Positions 25,900 to 33,180 of a stretch of DNA of 34,959 nucleotides are shown piece by piece. Made by a program: the position numbers and the translations under genes. The stretch's first letter is position 1; every line of letters starts with the position of its first letter. This stretch comes from Chitinophaga pinensis (lineage in GTDB: Bacteria; Bacteroidota; Bacteroidia; Chitinophagales; Chitinophagaceae), in NCBI GenBank assembly GCA_945870985.1, contig CAMBUH010000007.1, forward strand, positions 1 through 34,959, read 5' to 3'. A model generated the notes under the pieces. The model was given only the letters and a program-made list of their open reading frames with translations. It was not told the DNA's origin and did no database searches.

Positions 25900-26847
25900 A
25901 TGAATAATGTAGCAGTACAAACATATTTAAGGATTTTGAGCAAACTAAACCGAGCCTCTAAAAACGGCATTAAAGCTCCGCATAAGCCCGTGCTGCTTCT
26001 TTCGGTCATACAATCTATAGCTTGCAGTGAAATAATAGAAAACAAAATTGAAGTTACCCCACAACTGGTAGCACGTTTTAAGGATAACTGGAACTGGCTG
26101 GTGAACGACTATTTTTTTAAGCCAACCTTTGCCTTACCATTTTATCACTTAACGTCTGATAAATTCTGGTGTTTACAAACTTATACCGGGAAAGAGATAT
26201 TGCTTACCAGCTCTCTTTCAATAAGAAGTTTTTCGCAGTTAAGAGAAGCGGTTGCATATGCTTTTTTAGATGACAACTTGTTTGCCTTATTGCAAGATGT
26301 AGAAAGTAGGAATGCACTCTATCTTTTTATTTTGGAATTTTATTTTAAAACTTCAAATCCTGCTGAACTTCAGCCGGGACTGTTTGAAGAAGTTACTGAA
26401 CAAATTTTACATGAAACCTCGGTTGTTTATCAGGATTTGATTGAAAAAGCAGACGAAGAAGAGATATTTATTCGCTGTGGTGTTTTTAAAAGAGTGGTTC
26501 CTCAGATTTATAATTATACCTGTTGTATTTCGGGTATGCATATCATATCTGGATATGATATCCAAATGGTAGACGCCTGTCATATTGTACCATTTGCGGT
26601 ATCACATAACGATACAGTATCTAACGGGATTTCATTAAGCCCTAACATGCATCGTGCATTTGATCGGGGTTTGGTATCGGTAAATAGCGATTATAAGGTT
26701 ATAGTATCAAATAGTTTTACCGAGCATTCCGCGGATGCTAGCATTAAGCCATATGCAGGGAAATCGATTGTGCTGCCCATTCAAAATACTTATTATCCTT
26801 CCCTTGAAAATTTGCAATGGCATAGAGAAAACATTTTTAAAAATTAG
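25900..26847 (+). CDS. HNH endonuclease (COG3440-like putative restriction enzyme)
   Basis: This 315-residue protein has a C-terminal HNH nuclease domain. It shows CCISGMHI at 208-215, VDACHIVPF with H228 as the first catalytic His, SNGISLSP with the Asn, and NMHRAFDRGLVSV with H251. The N-terminal 140 residues open with a helix and KAPHKPVLLLSVIQSI, a pattern I associate with the sulfur-binding domains of McrA-type enzymes that read phosphorothioated DNA, or with related DNA readers. No modification methylase is adjacent, which fits a modification-dependent enzyme. It is divergent from the abiE operon, so this is a small defence patch. Confidence 0.85.
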   Translation: MNNVAVQTYLRILSKLNRASKNGIKAPHKPVLLLSVIQSIACSEIIENKIEVTPQLVARFKDNWNWLVNDYFFKPTFALPFYHLTSDKFWCLQTYTGKEILLTSSLSIRSFSQLREAVAYAFLDDNLFALLQDVESRNALYLFILEFYFKTSNPAELQPGLFEEVTEQILHETSVVYQDLIEKADEEEIFIRCGVFKRVVPQIYNYTCCISGMHIISGYDIQMVDACHIVPFAVSHNDTVSNGISLSPNMHRAFDRGLVSVNSDYKVIVSNSFTEHSADASIKPYAGKSIVLPIQNTYYPSLENLQWHRENIFKN

Positions 26848-27226
26848 TGGTAAGAATGTTTACAATTACTATTACATATTACCTACACCACAAAATGTAT
26901 GGCTTCAATTGCTCTGAATGATCCTTTCTGAGTTAATTCCTTAACCCTTCCTTAAGCTTCCACAATCGCTCCTTAAATATTCCCTAGCCTCTTCCCCAAA
27001 CATTCCAATATTCATCCTCATCTAAAAAATATCTTATACTGTCTTGCCTAGCTTAGGACAATTGCTACCCAAACTTGCAATGTTTTGAATAATTCTACAC
27101 AAACTGTCACAAACTAGCCCTAACTGGAAAGTCGGTTTTTGAGCTGTTATATGTTTGCTGAAAATAAAAACGGGAAAACTGAGTGTAACATCAATTTTCC
27201 CTCTTCTGTAGTGTGGCCGGCTTCCG
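26848..27226. other. Intergenic region without recognisable gene
   Basis: This 379-base region holds only short frames on both strands. A 27-codon minus-strand frame near 26943-27025 and a 73-codon one at 27034-27255 show no family pattern. Nothing else is recognised. Confidence 0.4.
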
Positions 27227-27244
27227 CCCTGCCTGCCGGCAGGG
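27227..27244. repeat. G/C-rich palindromic element
   Basis: CCCTGCC-TGCC-GGCAGGG is a perfect 7-bp stem with a four-base loop. It is far more G/C-rich than its surroundings and resembles the short palindromic elements dispersed between genes in many Bacteroidota. Only one copy is present in this window. Confidence 0.5.
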
Positions 27245-27289
27245 AACCGACTCATGTGTTTTCATAACCAATATTCCTTCCGAAATCAA

Positions 27290-27316
27290 AAAACCCCAAC
27301 ATTACTGTCAGGGCTT
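27290..27316 (-). terminator. Terminator of tRNA-Phe
   Basis: On the minus strand, just after the tRNA, GCCCTGACA and TGTTGGGGT can pair with G-T wobbles around a short loop, and TTTTTT follows. Its layout resembles the terminator after SusD. Confidence 0.55.
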
Positions 27317-27319
27317 CTG

Positions 27320-27392
27320 TGGTGTGGGCCGGGATCGAACCGGCGACACAAGGATTTTCAGTCCTTTGCTCTACCGACTGAGCTACCGCACC
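27320..27392 (-). tRNA. tRNA-Phe (anticodon GAA)
   Basis: This 73-base cloverleaf has acceptor arms GGTGCGG/CCACACC, D arm GCTC-AGTCGGTA-GAGC, anticodon arm AAGGA-CTGAAAA-TCCTT with GAA, variable loop GTGTC, T arm GCCGG-TTCGATC-CCGGC and discriminator A. The CCA end is not encoded. The acceptor stem has a C5-A68 mismatch where a pair is expected. Confidence 0.97.
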
Positions 27393-27425
27393 ATTCCTGC
27401 ACACCTATGAAAGGCGAACGGGGTG

Positions 27426-27433
27426 CAAATATA
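27426..27433 (-). promoter_or_regulatory. -7 promoter box for tRNA-Phe
   Basis: TATATTTG on the minus strand fits TAnnTTTG exactly. It lies 34 bases upstream of the tRNA 5' end. The -33 partner is weak (CTGA, 18 bases upstream). Confidence 0.5.
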
Positions 27434-27493
27434 AGGACTTGCGGGTTTATTCAGATATTATCCACCGTTTTTTTATGTTTTTATGGGTTCTGC

Positions 27494-28945
27494 CTAAAAC
27501 TCACAATTCCTCGGCGTACGCGCAAAGGCAATCACATCTCGGATATTCGTCATGCCCGTTACAAACTGCACCATCCGCTCAAAACCCAGTCCAAAGCCAG
27601 CATGTGGCACCGTTCCATAACGGCGCGTATCTAAATACCAACTCATTTCTTCGGCAGGGATATGCATCGCTTGCATCCGGTCTTCTAACTTGCTCAGGCG
27701 CTCTTCTCGCTGGCTGCCCCCTACAATCTCCCCAATGCCCGGTGCCAGAATATCCATCGCCGCTACGGTTTCTCTTCCGGGCTCACAGCCATCATCCTGT
27801 CGCATATAAAATGCCTTAATCTTGGCAGGATAATTGGTTACTATCACCGGCCGCTTAAAATGCTTTTCCACCAAATACCGCTCATGCTCACTCTGCATAT
27901 CTATGCCCCAGGCAACATCATATTTAAACTTCTTCTTTTTATAGGCGGGGCTGTCTAACAAAATCTGTATCGCTTCCGTATACGTGATGCGTTCAAAGGG
28001 ATGATCCATCACAAAACGCAATTTCTCCAACAAGCCCATCTCGGCCCGCTCCTGCTGGGGCTTTTGTTGCTCTTCCTCCGCCAGTCGCTGATCTAAAAAT
28101 GCCAGATCGTCGGCATGTTTCTCCATCACATATCCAATCAAATACCTAATAAAAGCTTCGGCCAGATTCATATTATCTTCTAAATCGTGAAAAGCCATCT
28201 CGGGTTCTATCATCCAGAACTCAGCCAGGTGACGGGCCGTGTTGCTGTTCTCGGCACGAAATGTAGGGCCAAACGTATAAATCTCCGCAAACGCCATCGC
28301 GCCCAGCTCACCTTCTAGTTGTCCGCTCACCGTTAGGTTCGTGCTCTTGCCAAAAAAATCTTCTGTATAATCAATCGCACCAGCTTCGGTTCTTTTCGCT
28401 GTACCATCCATCGGCAACGTGGTTACCCTAAAAGTTTCTCCGGCACCCTCGGCATCACTTGCCGTAATGATGGGGGTATGCAGATATACAAATCCGCGCT
28501 CATTAAAAAACCGATGCACGGCAAATGCCAACGCATGGCGAACACGAAATACCGACCCAAATGTGTTGGTGCGAAAACGCAGGTGGGCGATTTCACGCAA
28601 AAATTCTAAACTATGTTTTTTCGGCTGCAGCGGATATTTTTCCGCATCACTGTCGCCCAGCACTTCAATGGTGGCGGCTTTAATTTCTATGGTTTGGCCT
28701 TTCCCAACGGATGCCACTACTTCGCCTGTAATTTTTAGTGAAGCGCCCGTGGTGAGGCGGCGGAGGAGGTCGTCGGAAAATGCTCCCAAAGAAGCCACTA
28801 CCTGTATATTCTGATTGGTGCTGCCATCATTCAGGGCAATAAACTGATTGTTGCGAAACGTGCGCACCCAACCCATAACCGTTACCGTTTCTCCCGCCTG
28901 ACCCTTTTGCAGCAGCTCTTTAATTTTTGTACGCTGATTAAACAT
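27494..28945 (-). CDS. asnS: Asparaginyl-tRNA synthetase
   Basis: This 483-residue class IIb synthetase charges tRNA-Asn in the cytoplasm. The N-terminal OB-fold anticodon-binding domain (residues 1-110) includes [20 protein letters not shown]. The catalytic core has motif 1 around [26 protein letters not shown], motif 2 [24 protein letters not shown] near 230-255, and motif 3 [21 protein letters not shown] near the C-terminus. It ends TPRNCEF as usual. An insertion near 280-320 ([21 protein letters not shown]) is charged and helical, as in other Bacteroidota AsnS. It is transcribed toward the tRNA-Phe gene. Confidence 0.97.
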   Translation of the reverse strand: MFNQRTKIKELLQKGQAGETVTVMGWVRTFRNNQFIALNDGSTNQNIQVVASLGAFSDDLLRRLTTGASLKITGEVVASVGKGQTIEIKAATIEVLGDSDAEKYPLQPKKHSLEFLREIAHLRFRTNTFGSVFRVRHALAFAVHRFFNERGFVYLHTPIITASDAEGAGETFRVTTLPMDGTAKRTEAGAIDYTEDFFGKSTNLTVSGQLEGELGAMAFAEIYTFGPTFRAENSNTARHLAEFWMIEPEMAFHDLEDNMNLAEAFIRYLIGYVMEKHADDLAFLDQRLAEEEQQKPQQERAEMGLLEKLRFVMDHPFERITYTEAIQILLDSPAYKKKKFKYDVAWGIDMQSEHERYLVEKHFKRPVIVTNYPAKIKAFYMRQDDGCEPGRETVAAMDILAPGIGEIVGGSQREERLSKLEDRMQAMHIPAEEMSWYLDTRRYGTVPHAGFGLGFERMVQFVTGMTNIRDVIAFARTPRNCEF

Positions 28946-28992
28946 AATATGCTTTTTTTACTTCTTCGCTTCCCGGTTGCCGGATTGCACAG

Positions 28993-29000
28993 CAAAGATA
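28993..29000 (-). promoter_or_regulatory. -7 promoter box for asnS
   Basis: TATCTTTG on the minus strand fits TAnnTTTG. It would start transcription about 40 bases before the asnS ATG. No clear -33 element is visible. Confidence 0.4.
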
Positions 29001-29085
29001 AGCGCAAGACGCTGCCCGTACCCCCTTCGGGAAGCCCTTTCGGTGGCTTTTTTCATGAATTTTTCTTTTTTCATCAAAATGCCCT

Positions 29086-29093
29086 TACCTTTG
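29086..29093 (+). promoter_or_regulatory. -7 promoter box for rho
   Basis: TACCTTTG fits TAnnTTTG exactly. The predicted start near 29100 leaves a leader of about 150 bases before the rho ATG. The -33 region is only a T-rich run. Confidence 0.5.
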
Positions 29094-29249
29094 TATCATA
29101 ATCAACGTCGATCGTCTTAACCGTTCACAGACCTTCCGGCATCTCTTCCCAACCAATTTAAGTTTTTGATTCTACCTGTCTTACCGACTCCTCCCCTCTA
29201 ACTGTATAATTGTTACTTATCTCCCCCCTATAACCGATTTAAATTACTT

Positions 29250-30866
29250 ATGTACGACATTCTGCAACTGAACGACATGCTGCTGCCCGAATTATTAGAT
29301 GTAGCAGAGCAACTGAAAATTAACGGTGCCAAAAAATTAGACAAGCAGGCACTGATTTACAAAATCCTCGACGCCCAGGCTACCAGCAATACTCCCGAAA
29401 CGGCTGAGGAAAGCCGCAAAAAGCCTGCCCGCGGACGTAAGCCCGTTACCCTAAAAACTCCTCATATTACCGAAGAGGCAGAAGTGATGCAGGAAGCCCC
29501 CGCAGCCCCTGCCGCAGAAAAGCCGGGCCCTAAAAAAGGTCCGCAGAAAAAAGGCCGACCCAATCCACCAACACCTATTGCCGCTAACCCAGAAGCTTCT
29601 TCGGCAGAAACGCCAGTAGATGGTAGTGCCCCCGAGCAAGCCGATCAGCAAAGCGCCCAACCCGGCGAAGCCGAAACAGCTGCTCCCGCTCCCGGCGCTC
29701 CCAGCCATCACCGTCACCCCATTAAAAAAGAACCGCTATTTAATATCGAGTTCGAAGGTGTGATTGAAGGCGAAGGTGTATTAGAAATGATGCCCGATGG
29801 ATATGGATTCCTTCGTTCTTCCGATTATCACTACCTCTCTTCCCCGGATGATGTATATGTGTCTCCTTCACAAATCAAGTTGTTCGGCCTCAAAACCGGC
29901 GACACCGTGCAAGGAGCTGTTCGTCCACCCAAAGAAGGAGAAAAATATTTTGCGCTGCTGAAAGTTGATTATATCAACGGCAAGCGCCCCGATGAAGTAC
30001 GCGATCGCGTTCCCTTTGATTATCTAACGCCGCTATTCCCTTTCGAAAAGCTAAACCTGTTTACTACTTCTAATAATTACAGCACACGCATCATGGACCT
30101 GTTTACGCCTATTGGTAAAGGTCAGCGTGGATTGATTGTGGCGCAACCGAAAGTGGGTAAAACCATGTTGCTGAAAGAAGTGGCCAATGCCATTGCAGCC
30201 AATCACCCCGAATGTTATTTGATGGTGGTGCTGATTGATGAGCGCCCCGAAGAAGTTACCGATATGGAACGCAGTGTGCGCGCAGAAGTTATCGCATCCA
30301 CTTTTGATGAGCCCGCAGAAAAACACGTGAAAGTATCTGCCGTTGCCCTACAAAAAGCAAAGCGACTGGTAGAGTGTGGACATGATGTGGTGATTCTTCT
30401 CGACTCCATTACCCGTTTAGCCCGCGCCCACAACACCGTGGCGCCTGCGTCGGGTAAAGTATTGTCGGGGGGGGTTGAAGCCAATGCCATGCAAAAGCCC
30501 AAACAATTTTTTGGTGCTGCCCGTAAAATCGAAAACGGCGGATCCCTCACCATTCTTGCAACCGCGTTGATTGAAACAGGTAGCAAAATGGATGAAGTAA
30601 TTTTTGAAGAATTCAAGGGTACCGGTAATATGGAATTGCAACTCGATAGAAGACTGGCCAACAAGCGCGTGTTCCCTGCGATTGATTTGGTGGGCTCTTC
30701 TACACGGCGCGATGATTTGTTGTTGGATAAAGACGTGTTGCAGCGGATGAATATTCTGCGCCTCTATATTAATGATATGAATACGGAAGAAGCGATGAGC
30801 GAATTACTCAAGCGGATGCGCGGTACGAAAGACAATGAAGAGTTTTTGGCTTCGATGAATCGCTAA
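29250..30866 (+). CDS. rho: Transcription termination factor Rho
   Basis: This 538-residue RNA-dependent ATPase and helicase ends transcription. The Rho N-terminal helical domain (residues 1-45: [34 protein letters not shown]) is followed by a disordered stretch rich in Ala, Pro, Glu and Lys (about 50-155). The RNA-binding cold-shock-like domain comes next ([21 protein letters not shown]), then the ATPase core with Walker A QPKVGKT (K304), Walker [17 protein letters not shown], the Q-loop region and SSTRRDDLL. The inserted disordered segment makes it longer than the roughly 420-residue E. coli protein. It has its own promoter and a strong terminator. Confidence 0.97.
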   Translation: MYDILQLNDMLLPELLDVAEQLKINGAKKLDKQALIYKILDAQATSNTPETAEESRKKPARGRKPVTLKTPHITEEAEVMQEAPAAPAAEKPGPKKGPQKKGRPNPPTPIAANPEASSAETPVDGSAPEQADQQSAQPGEAETAAPAPGAPSHHRHPIKKEPLFNIEFEGVIEGEGVLEMMPDGYGFLRSSDYHYLSSPDDVYVSPSQIKLFGLKTGDTVQGAVRPPKEGEKYFALLKVDYINGKRPDEVRDRVPFDYLTPLFPFEKLNLFTTSNNYSTRIMDLFTPIGKGQRGLIVAQPKVGKTMLLKEVANAIAANHPECYLMVVLIDERPEEVTDMERSVRAEVIASTFDEPAEKHVKVSAVALQKAKRLVECGHDVVILLDSITRLARAHNTVAPASGKVLSGGVEANAMQKPKQFFGAARKIENGGSLTILATALIETGSKMDEVIFEEFKGTGNMELQLDRRLANKRVFPAIDLVGSSTRRDDLLLDKDVLQRMNILRLYINDMNTEEAMSELLKRMRGTKDNEEFLASMNR

Positions 30867-30896
30867 TTCAATATGCTCACTAGAAATAATTATTAC

Positions 30897-30923
30897 ATAT
30901 GCGCCGCTGGCGCATATTTTTTT
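30897..30923 (+). terminator. Strong terminator of rho
   Basis: ATATGCGCC-GCT-GGCGCATAT forms a perfect 9-bp stem with a three-base loop followed by seven T. It lies 30 bases after the rho stop codon and 5 bases before the convergent nadD stop codon. The minus-strand side lacks a clean T-run, so it serves rho mainly. Confidence 0.85.
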
Positions 30924-30928
30924 GCCCA

Positions 30929-31519
30929 CTATTTTCGGGGAACGCCAATGCTTGTATAGTAACGATTCTGTTCTATTTCTTCGCGCACGGGTTCGGGCAC
31001 CAGATAGCGAATAGAGTGTCCGTCGCGAATTTGATCGCGCACGGCAGTTGCAGATATGTTGAGAATAGGTGCATCAAAAATTGTGATGCGTGCACCCGGA
31101 TGTTCTACCACCGGATAGCCGCTGCGCTGATACACATATAATTGGAACTGCGCCATAATCAATCGGGCATTTTTCCATCGTGGAAGATTTTGCAAACTGT
31201 CGCTGCCCATGATGATGTGAAAAGAATGTTCTGGATATTTTTCTGTCAAATACGCCAACGTATCAATGGTATAAGAGGGGCGGGGCAAAGAAAACTCAGC
31301 ATCAGATGCGCGCAAGCGGGTATCATCACCAATCGCCAGCCGTACCAAATGCAGTCGGTCGTATTCGTTCAATAGCGCCGCTTCGGGTTTATGAGGGTTT
31401 TGGGGGGTTACTACCAACCATACTTTGTCTAGATCTGTATGCTCGGCAGCGTAGGATGCAATTATTAGGTGGCCAACATGGATGGGATTAAATGATCCGA
31501 AGTATAAGCCGATTTTCAT
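30929..31519 (-). CDS. nadD: Nicotinate-nucleotide adenylyltransferase
   Basis: This 196-residue enzyme joins nicotinate mononucleotide with ATP to make deamido-NAD in NAD synthesis. The nucleotidyltransferase signature GSFNPIHVGH is at residues 8-17. Then come VTPQNPHKP near 38-45, the SYTIDTL segment, IIMGSDSLQNLPRWKN near 105, and the closing ISATAVRDQIRDG (ISxTxxR). The length is typical. It follows feoA by 19 bases and likely shares its transcript. The usual neighbour gmk is not visible. Confidence 0.95.
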   Translation of the reverse strand: MKIGLYFGSFNPIHVGHLIIASYAAEHTDLDKVWLVVTPQNPHKPEAALLNEYDRLHLVRLAIGDDTRLRASDAEFSLPRPSYTIDTLAYLTEKYPEHSFHIIMGSDSLQNLPRWKNARLIMAQFQLYVYQRSGYPVVEHPGARITIFDAPILNISATAVRDQIRDGHSIRYLVPEPVREEIEQNRYYTSIGVPRK

Positions 31520-31538
31520 GTAAACAATTGATAGTCAA

Positions 31539-31787
31539 CTAATTATGTGCGGCGGGTTCTACAAAAATGCTATGGGCCTCATTCAGTCGCAAGCTCAGGT
31601 GATAGCCCGCAACGGAGATAGAGATGGGGTCGCCCAAAGGAGCCACCTGCTCTACCCTTACTATTTCACCGGGCACGCAGCCCATTTCCATCAGCTTAAT
31701 GAAGATATCGTCTTTTTCAAAAGAATGGATACAAGCCACTTGTCCCACCACCAATTCCGAGAGTCTTTTCAATTCCGTAGTTTTCAC
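31539..31787 (-). CDS. feoA: FeoA-domain protein
   Basis: This 82-residue SH3-like protein has the FeoA pattern: LSELVVGQVACIHSF, then FIKLMEMGCVPGEIVRVEQVAPLGDPISISVAGYHLSLRLNEAHSIFVE. FeoA assists the FeoB ferrous-iron channel, and similar domains occur at the end of metal-dependent repressors. No feoB is present in the window; the gene is linked to nadD instead. It is either a stand-alone FeoA or a part of iron uptake whose channel is encoded elsewhere. Confidence 0.92.
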   Translation of the reverse strand: MKTTELKRLSELVVGQVACIHSFEKDDIFIKLMEMGCVPGEIVRVEQVAPLGDPISISVAGYHLSLRLNEAHSIFVEPAAHN

Positions 31788-31870
31788 TTGCAGGGGTTCA
31801 GTAAAGAATAAATAAAGGTAGGAAGCGTTAGTGTACTATTGTTACGATTTTAGGAGTTAACAACAATTTG

Positions 31871-32311
31871 ATGGCAGCTATACACTTTCATACAGCCGAC
31901 CAGGGCATTTCGCTTCCCGGCAAAACGATTCTTAAAACGTTGCTGTCGGATCTATTCCACAAGGAGGGCCGGCAACTAGCGGGCTTATCAATCGTTTTTT
32001 GTTCGGATGATTATTTGCTGGAATTAAACCGGCAGTTTTTGCAGCATGATTATTACACCGATATCCTCACATTTTTGATGAGCGAACGGGGTGCTCCGGT
32101 GGAGGGCGAGTTATACATTAGTGTAGATCGGGTGCGCGACAACGCCCGTGCTTTGGGGGTTCCTACTTTGCAGGAATTGCGGCGGGTGATAATACATGGA
32201 TCTTTGCATTTGTGTGGGTTTAAAGACAAGTTAAAAAAAGACCAGGCGCTGATTCGGCAAAAAGAGGACCGATATTTGCAACTGCTGAAGAAAAGAATGC
32301 CTCATGCGTAA
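31871..32311 (+). CDS. ybeY: Endoribonuclease YbeY (rRNA maturation)
   Basis: This metal-dependent RNase of about 146 residues takes part in 16S rRNA 3' maturation and ribosome quality control. Visible are LSIVFCSDDYLLELNRQFLQHDYYTDILTFLM (the NxxFLxxDxxTDVLTF pattern) and RRVIIHGSLHLCGFKDK. The standard H-x3-H-x5-H zinc motif here has two His and then Asp in the third place. I recall Bacteroidota YbeY often reading GYKDK at this point, so this is probably lineage-normal. I chose the ATG at 31871; a TTG precedes it in frame. The stop overlaps the next gene by eight bases. Confidence 0.92.
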   Translation: MAAIHFHTADQGISLPGKTILKTLLSDLFHKEGRQLAGLSIVFCSDDYLLELNRQFLQHDYYTDILTFLMSERGAPVEGELYISVDRVRDNARALGVPTLQELRRVIIHGSLHLCGFKDKLKKDQALIRQKEDRYLQLLKKRMPHA

Positions 32312-32981
32312 AGCCTCGCTGGTACTGGTTTTGCTGATTTTTGTTGGTTCGGTTGCTGCACAGTTATCGGAAGTGGAGCTAGAGGTCAAGCCTGTACCCT
32401 CCCCTGCCTCCCGCGACAAAGCCATTATCGAATGGAATCGCTCCTTTCCCGCCTTTGCTTCTATGAATACTCGTGAGCAGGACTGCCTGTACTGGGTAAA
32501 TTTGGCCCGTAAAAATCCACAATATTTCTGCGACAGTGTGCTCAGTCCCATCTTACAAGCCTTCCCCATCTTGCGTGGTCGAGAGTCGGCAACCCTTAGA
32601 AAAGACCTGCTAGCGGCCGGGAGTTTGGCAATGTTTAGTCCACACCCCCTCCTCAACAAAACCGCTCGTGCACACGCGACTGATATTTCCCGTAAAAAAT
32701 CCCCTATTTCTCATGGTTCCACCAACGGAAACAGCTTTGCCGATCGGATGCGATTGTCTGGCATCAGCACCTGTGCGGGAGAAAATATCAGTCTGGGCAA
32801 CCAAGGAGTGCTACTTTCAGTGGTTTTATTATACCTAGACATGAACCTAACCCCTGCCGCACACCGGCAAACCCTGCTAAGCAAGCAGTATACGCAGATT
32901 GGATTGGGCTGTGTGGACTATGATGCAGACAATTTCTTTCTGGTGCAGGACTTTTCCTGTACCCTAAATACCCGTTTTTAG
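32304..32981 (+). CDS. Secreted CAP/SCP-domain protein
   Basis: This 225-residue exported protein has a signal peptide (MRKASLVLVLLIFVGSVAAQ). The CAP domain shows CLYWVNLARKNPQYFC, PLLNKTARAHATDISRKKSPISHGS (first His), FADRMRLSGISTCAGENISLG (Glu) and a later AAHRQTLLSKQYTQIGLGCVDYDADNFFLVQDF, the four CAP signatures. CAP proteins act outside the cell as proteases or lipid or peptide binders; the bacterial role is mostly unknown. It is translationally coupled to ybeY, though functional linkage is unclear. Confidence 0.9.
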   Translation: MRKASLVLVLLIFVGSVAAQLSEVELEVKPVPSPASRDKAIIEWNRSFPAFASMNTREQDCLYWVNLARKNPQYFCDSVLSPILQAFPILRGRESATLRKDLLAAGSLAMFSPHPLLNKTARAHATDISRKKSPISHGSTNGNSFADRMRLSGISTCAGENISLGNQGVLLSVVLLYLDMNLTPAAHRQTLLSKQYTQIGLGCVDYDADNFFLVQDFSCTLNTRF

Positions 32982-32998
32982 TCCGGAAACCCGCCCCT

Positions 32999-33014
32999 TG
33001 TTCCACGTGGAACC
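32999..33014. other. parS-like site 1
   Basis: The perfect 14-bp palindrome GTTCCACGTGGAAC (33000-33013) is flanked by T and C. It matches the core of the bacterial parS consensus bound by ParB. Confidence 0.8.
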
Positions 33015-33062
33015 CTACTTTCTTTTTAGACTTTGCCAATTTCCGAGTTGCCCACCCCGAAA

Positions 33063-33078
33063 CGTTCCACGTGGAACA
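33063..33078. other. parS-like site 2
   Basis: The perfect 14-bp palindrome GTTCCACGTGGAAC (33064-33077) repeats site 1 exactly. Its centre lies 64 bp from that of site 1. Confidence 0.8.
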
Positions 33079-33112
33079 CCGTTTGGTTTGTTTTTCAATA
33101 GTTTGTCGGGGT

Positions 33113-33128
33113 TGTTTCACGTGGAACA
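33113..33128. other. parS-like site 3
   Basis: TGTTTCACGTGGAACA is a 16-bp near-palindrome with one mismatch. It is close to the classic TGTTTCACGTGAAACA and lies 50 bp from site 2. Confidence 0.8.
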
Positions 33129-33165
33129 TGAAACGATTTGGCTTACCGTTTACACGAATCCTTTC

Positions 33166-33173
33166 TATCTTTG
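33166..33173 (+). promoter_or_regulatory. -7 promoter box directly before mnmG
   Basis: TATCTTTG fits TAnnTTTG and ends seven bases before the mnmG ATG, so transcription would start at or next to the start codon. TTTG at 33137-33140 is a -33 candidate, with a rather long 25-base spacer. Confidence 0.45.
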
Positions 33174-33180
33174 CATCCAT

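Larger units (their letters stand above)
28946..29249. other. Divergent region between asnS and rho
   Basis: These 304 bases hold candidate -7 boxes for both genes (listed separately) and two small hairpins at 29022-29030 and 29033-29048. The second has a four-base stem followed by TTTTTT, but no plus-strand gene precedes it. The 150 bases before rho form a C/T-rich leader without a coding frame. Nothing else is recognised. Confidence 0.45.

Noticed and set aside
27034-27255. 73-codon minus-strand frame near tRNA-Phe
   Set aside because: Its N-terminus is the translation of a G/C-rich palindrome and the rest has no recognisable pattern.
29033-29053. Hairpin with a T-run read as a plus-strand terminator
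   Set aside because: The stem is only four bases and no plus-strand gene precedes it, so I kept it as a note within the intergenic entry.
29451-29717. 88-codon minus-strand Gly/Phe-rich frame inside rho
   Set aside because: It is the opposite strand of the Ala/Pro-rich insertion of Rho and has no start or promoter of its own.
32999-33128. Short clustered repeats considered as a CRISPR array
   Set aside because: The repeats are 14-16 bp perfect palindromes with uneven spacing of 50 and 64 bp and match parS, not CRISPR repeats.
32788-33180. 130-codon minus-strand frame before mnmG
   Set aside because: It runs through the parS palindromes and antisense to the CAP gene; the repeated Phe-His-Val motif comes from the palindromes themselves.
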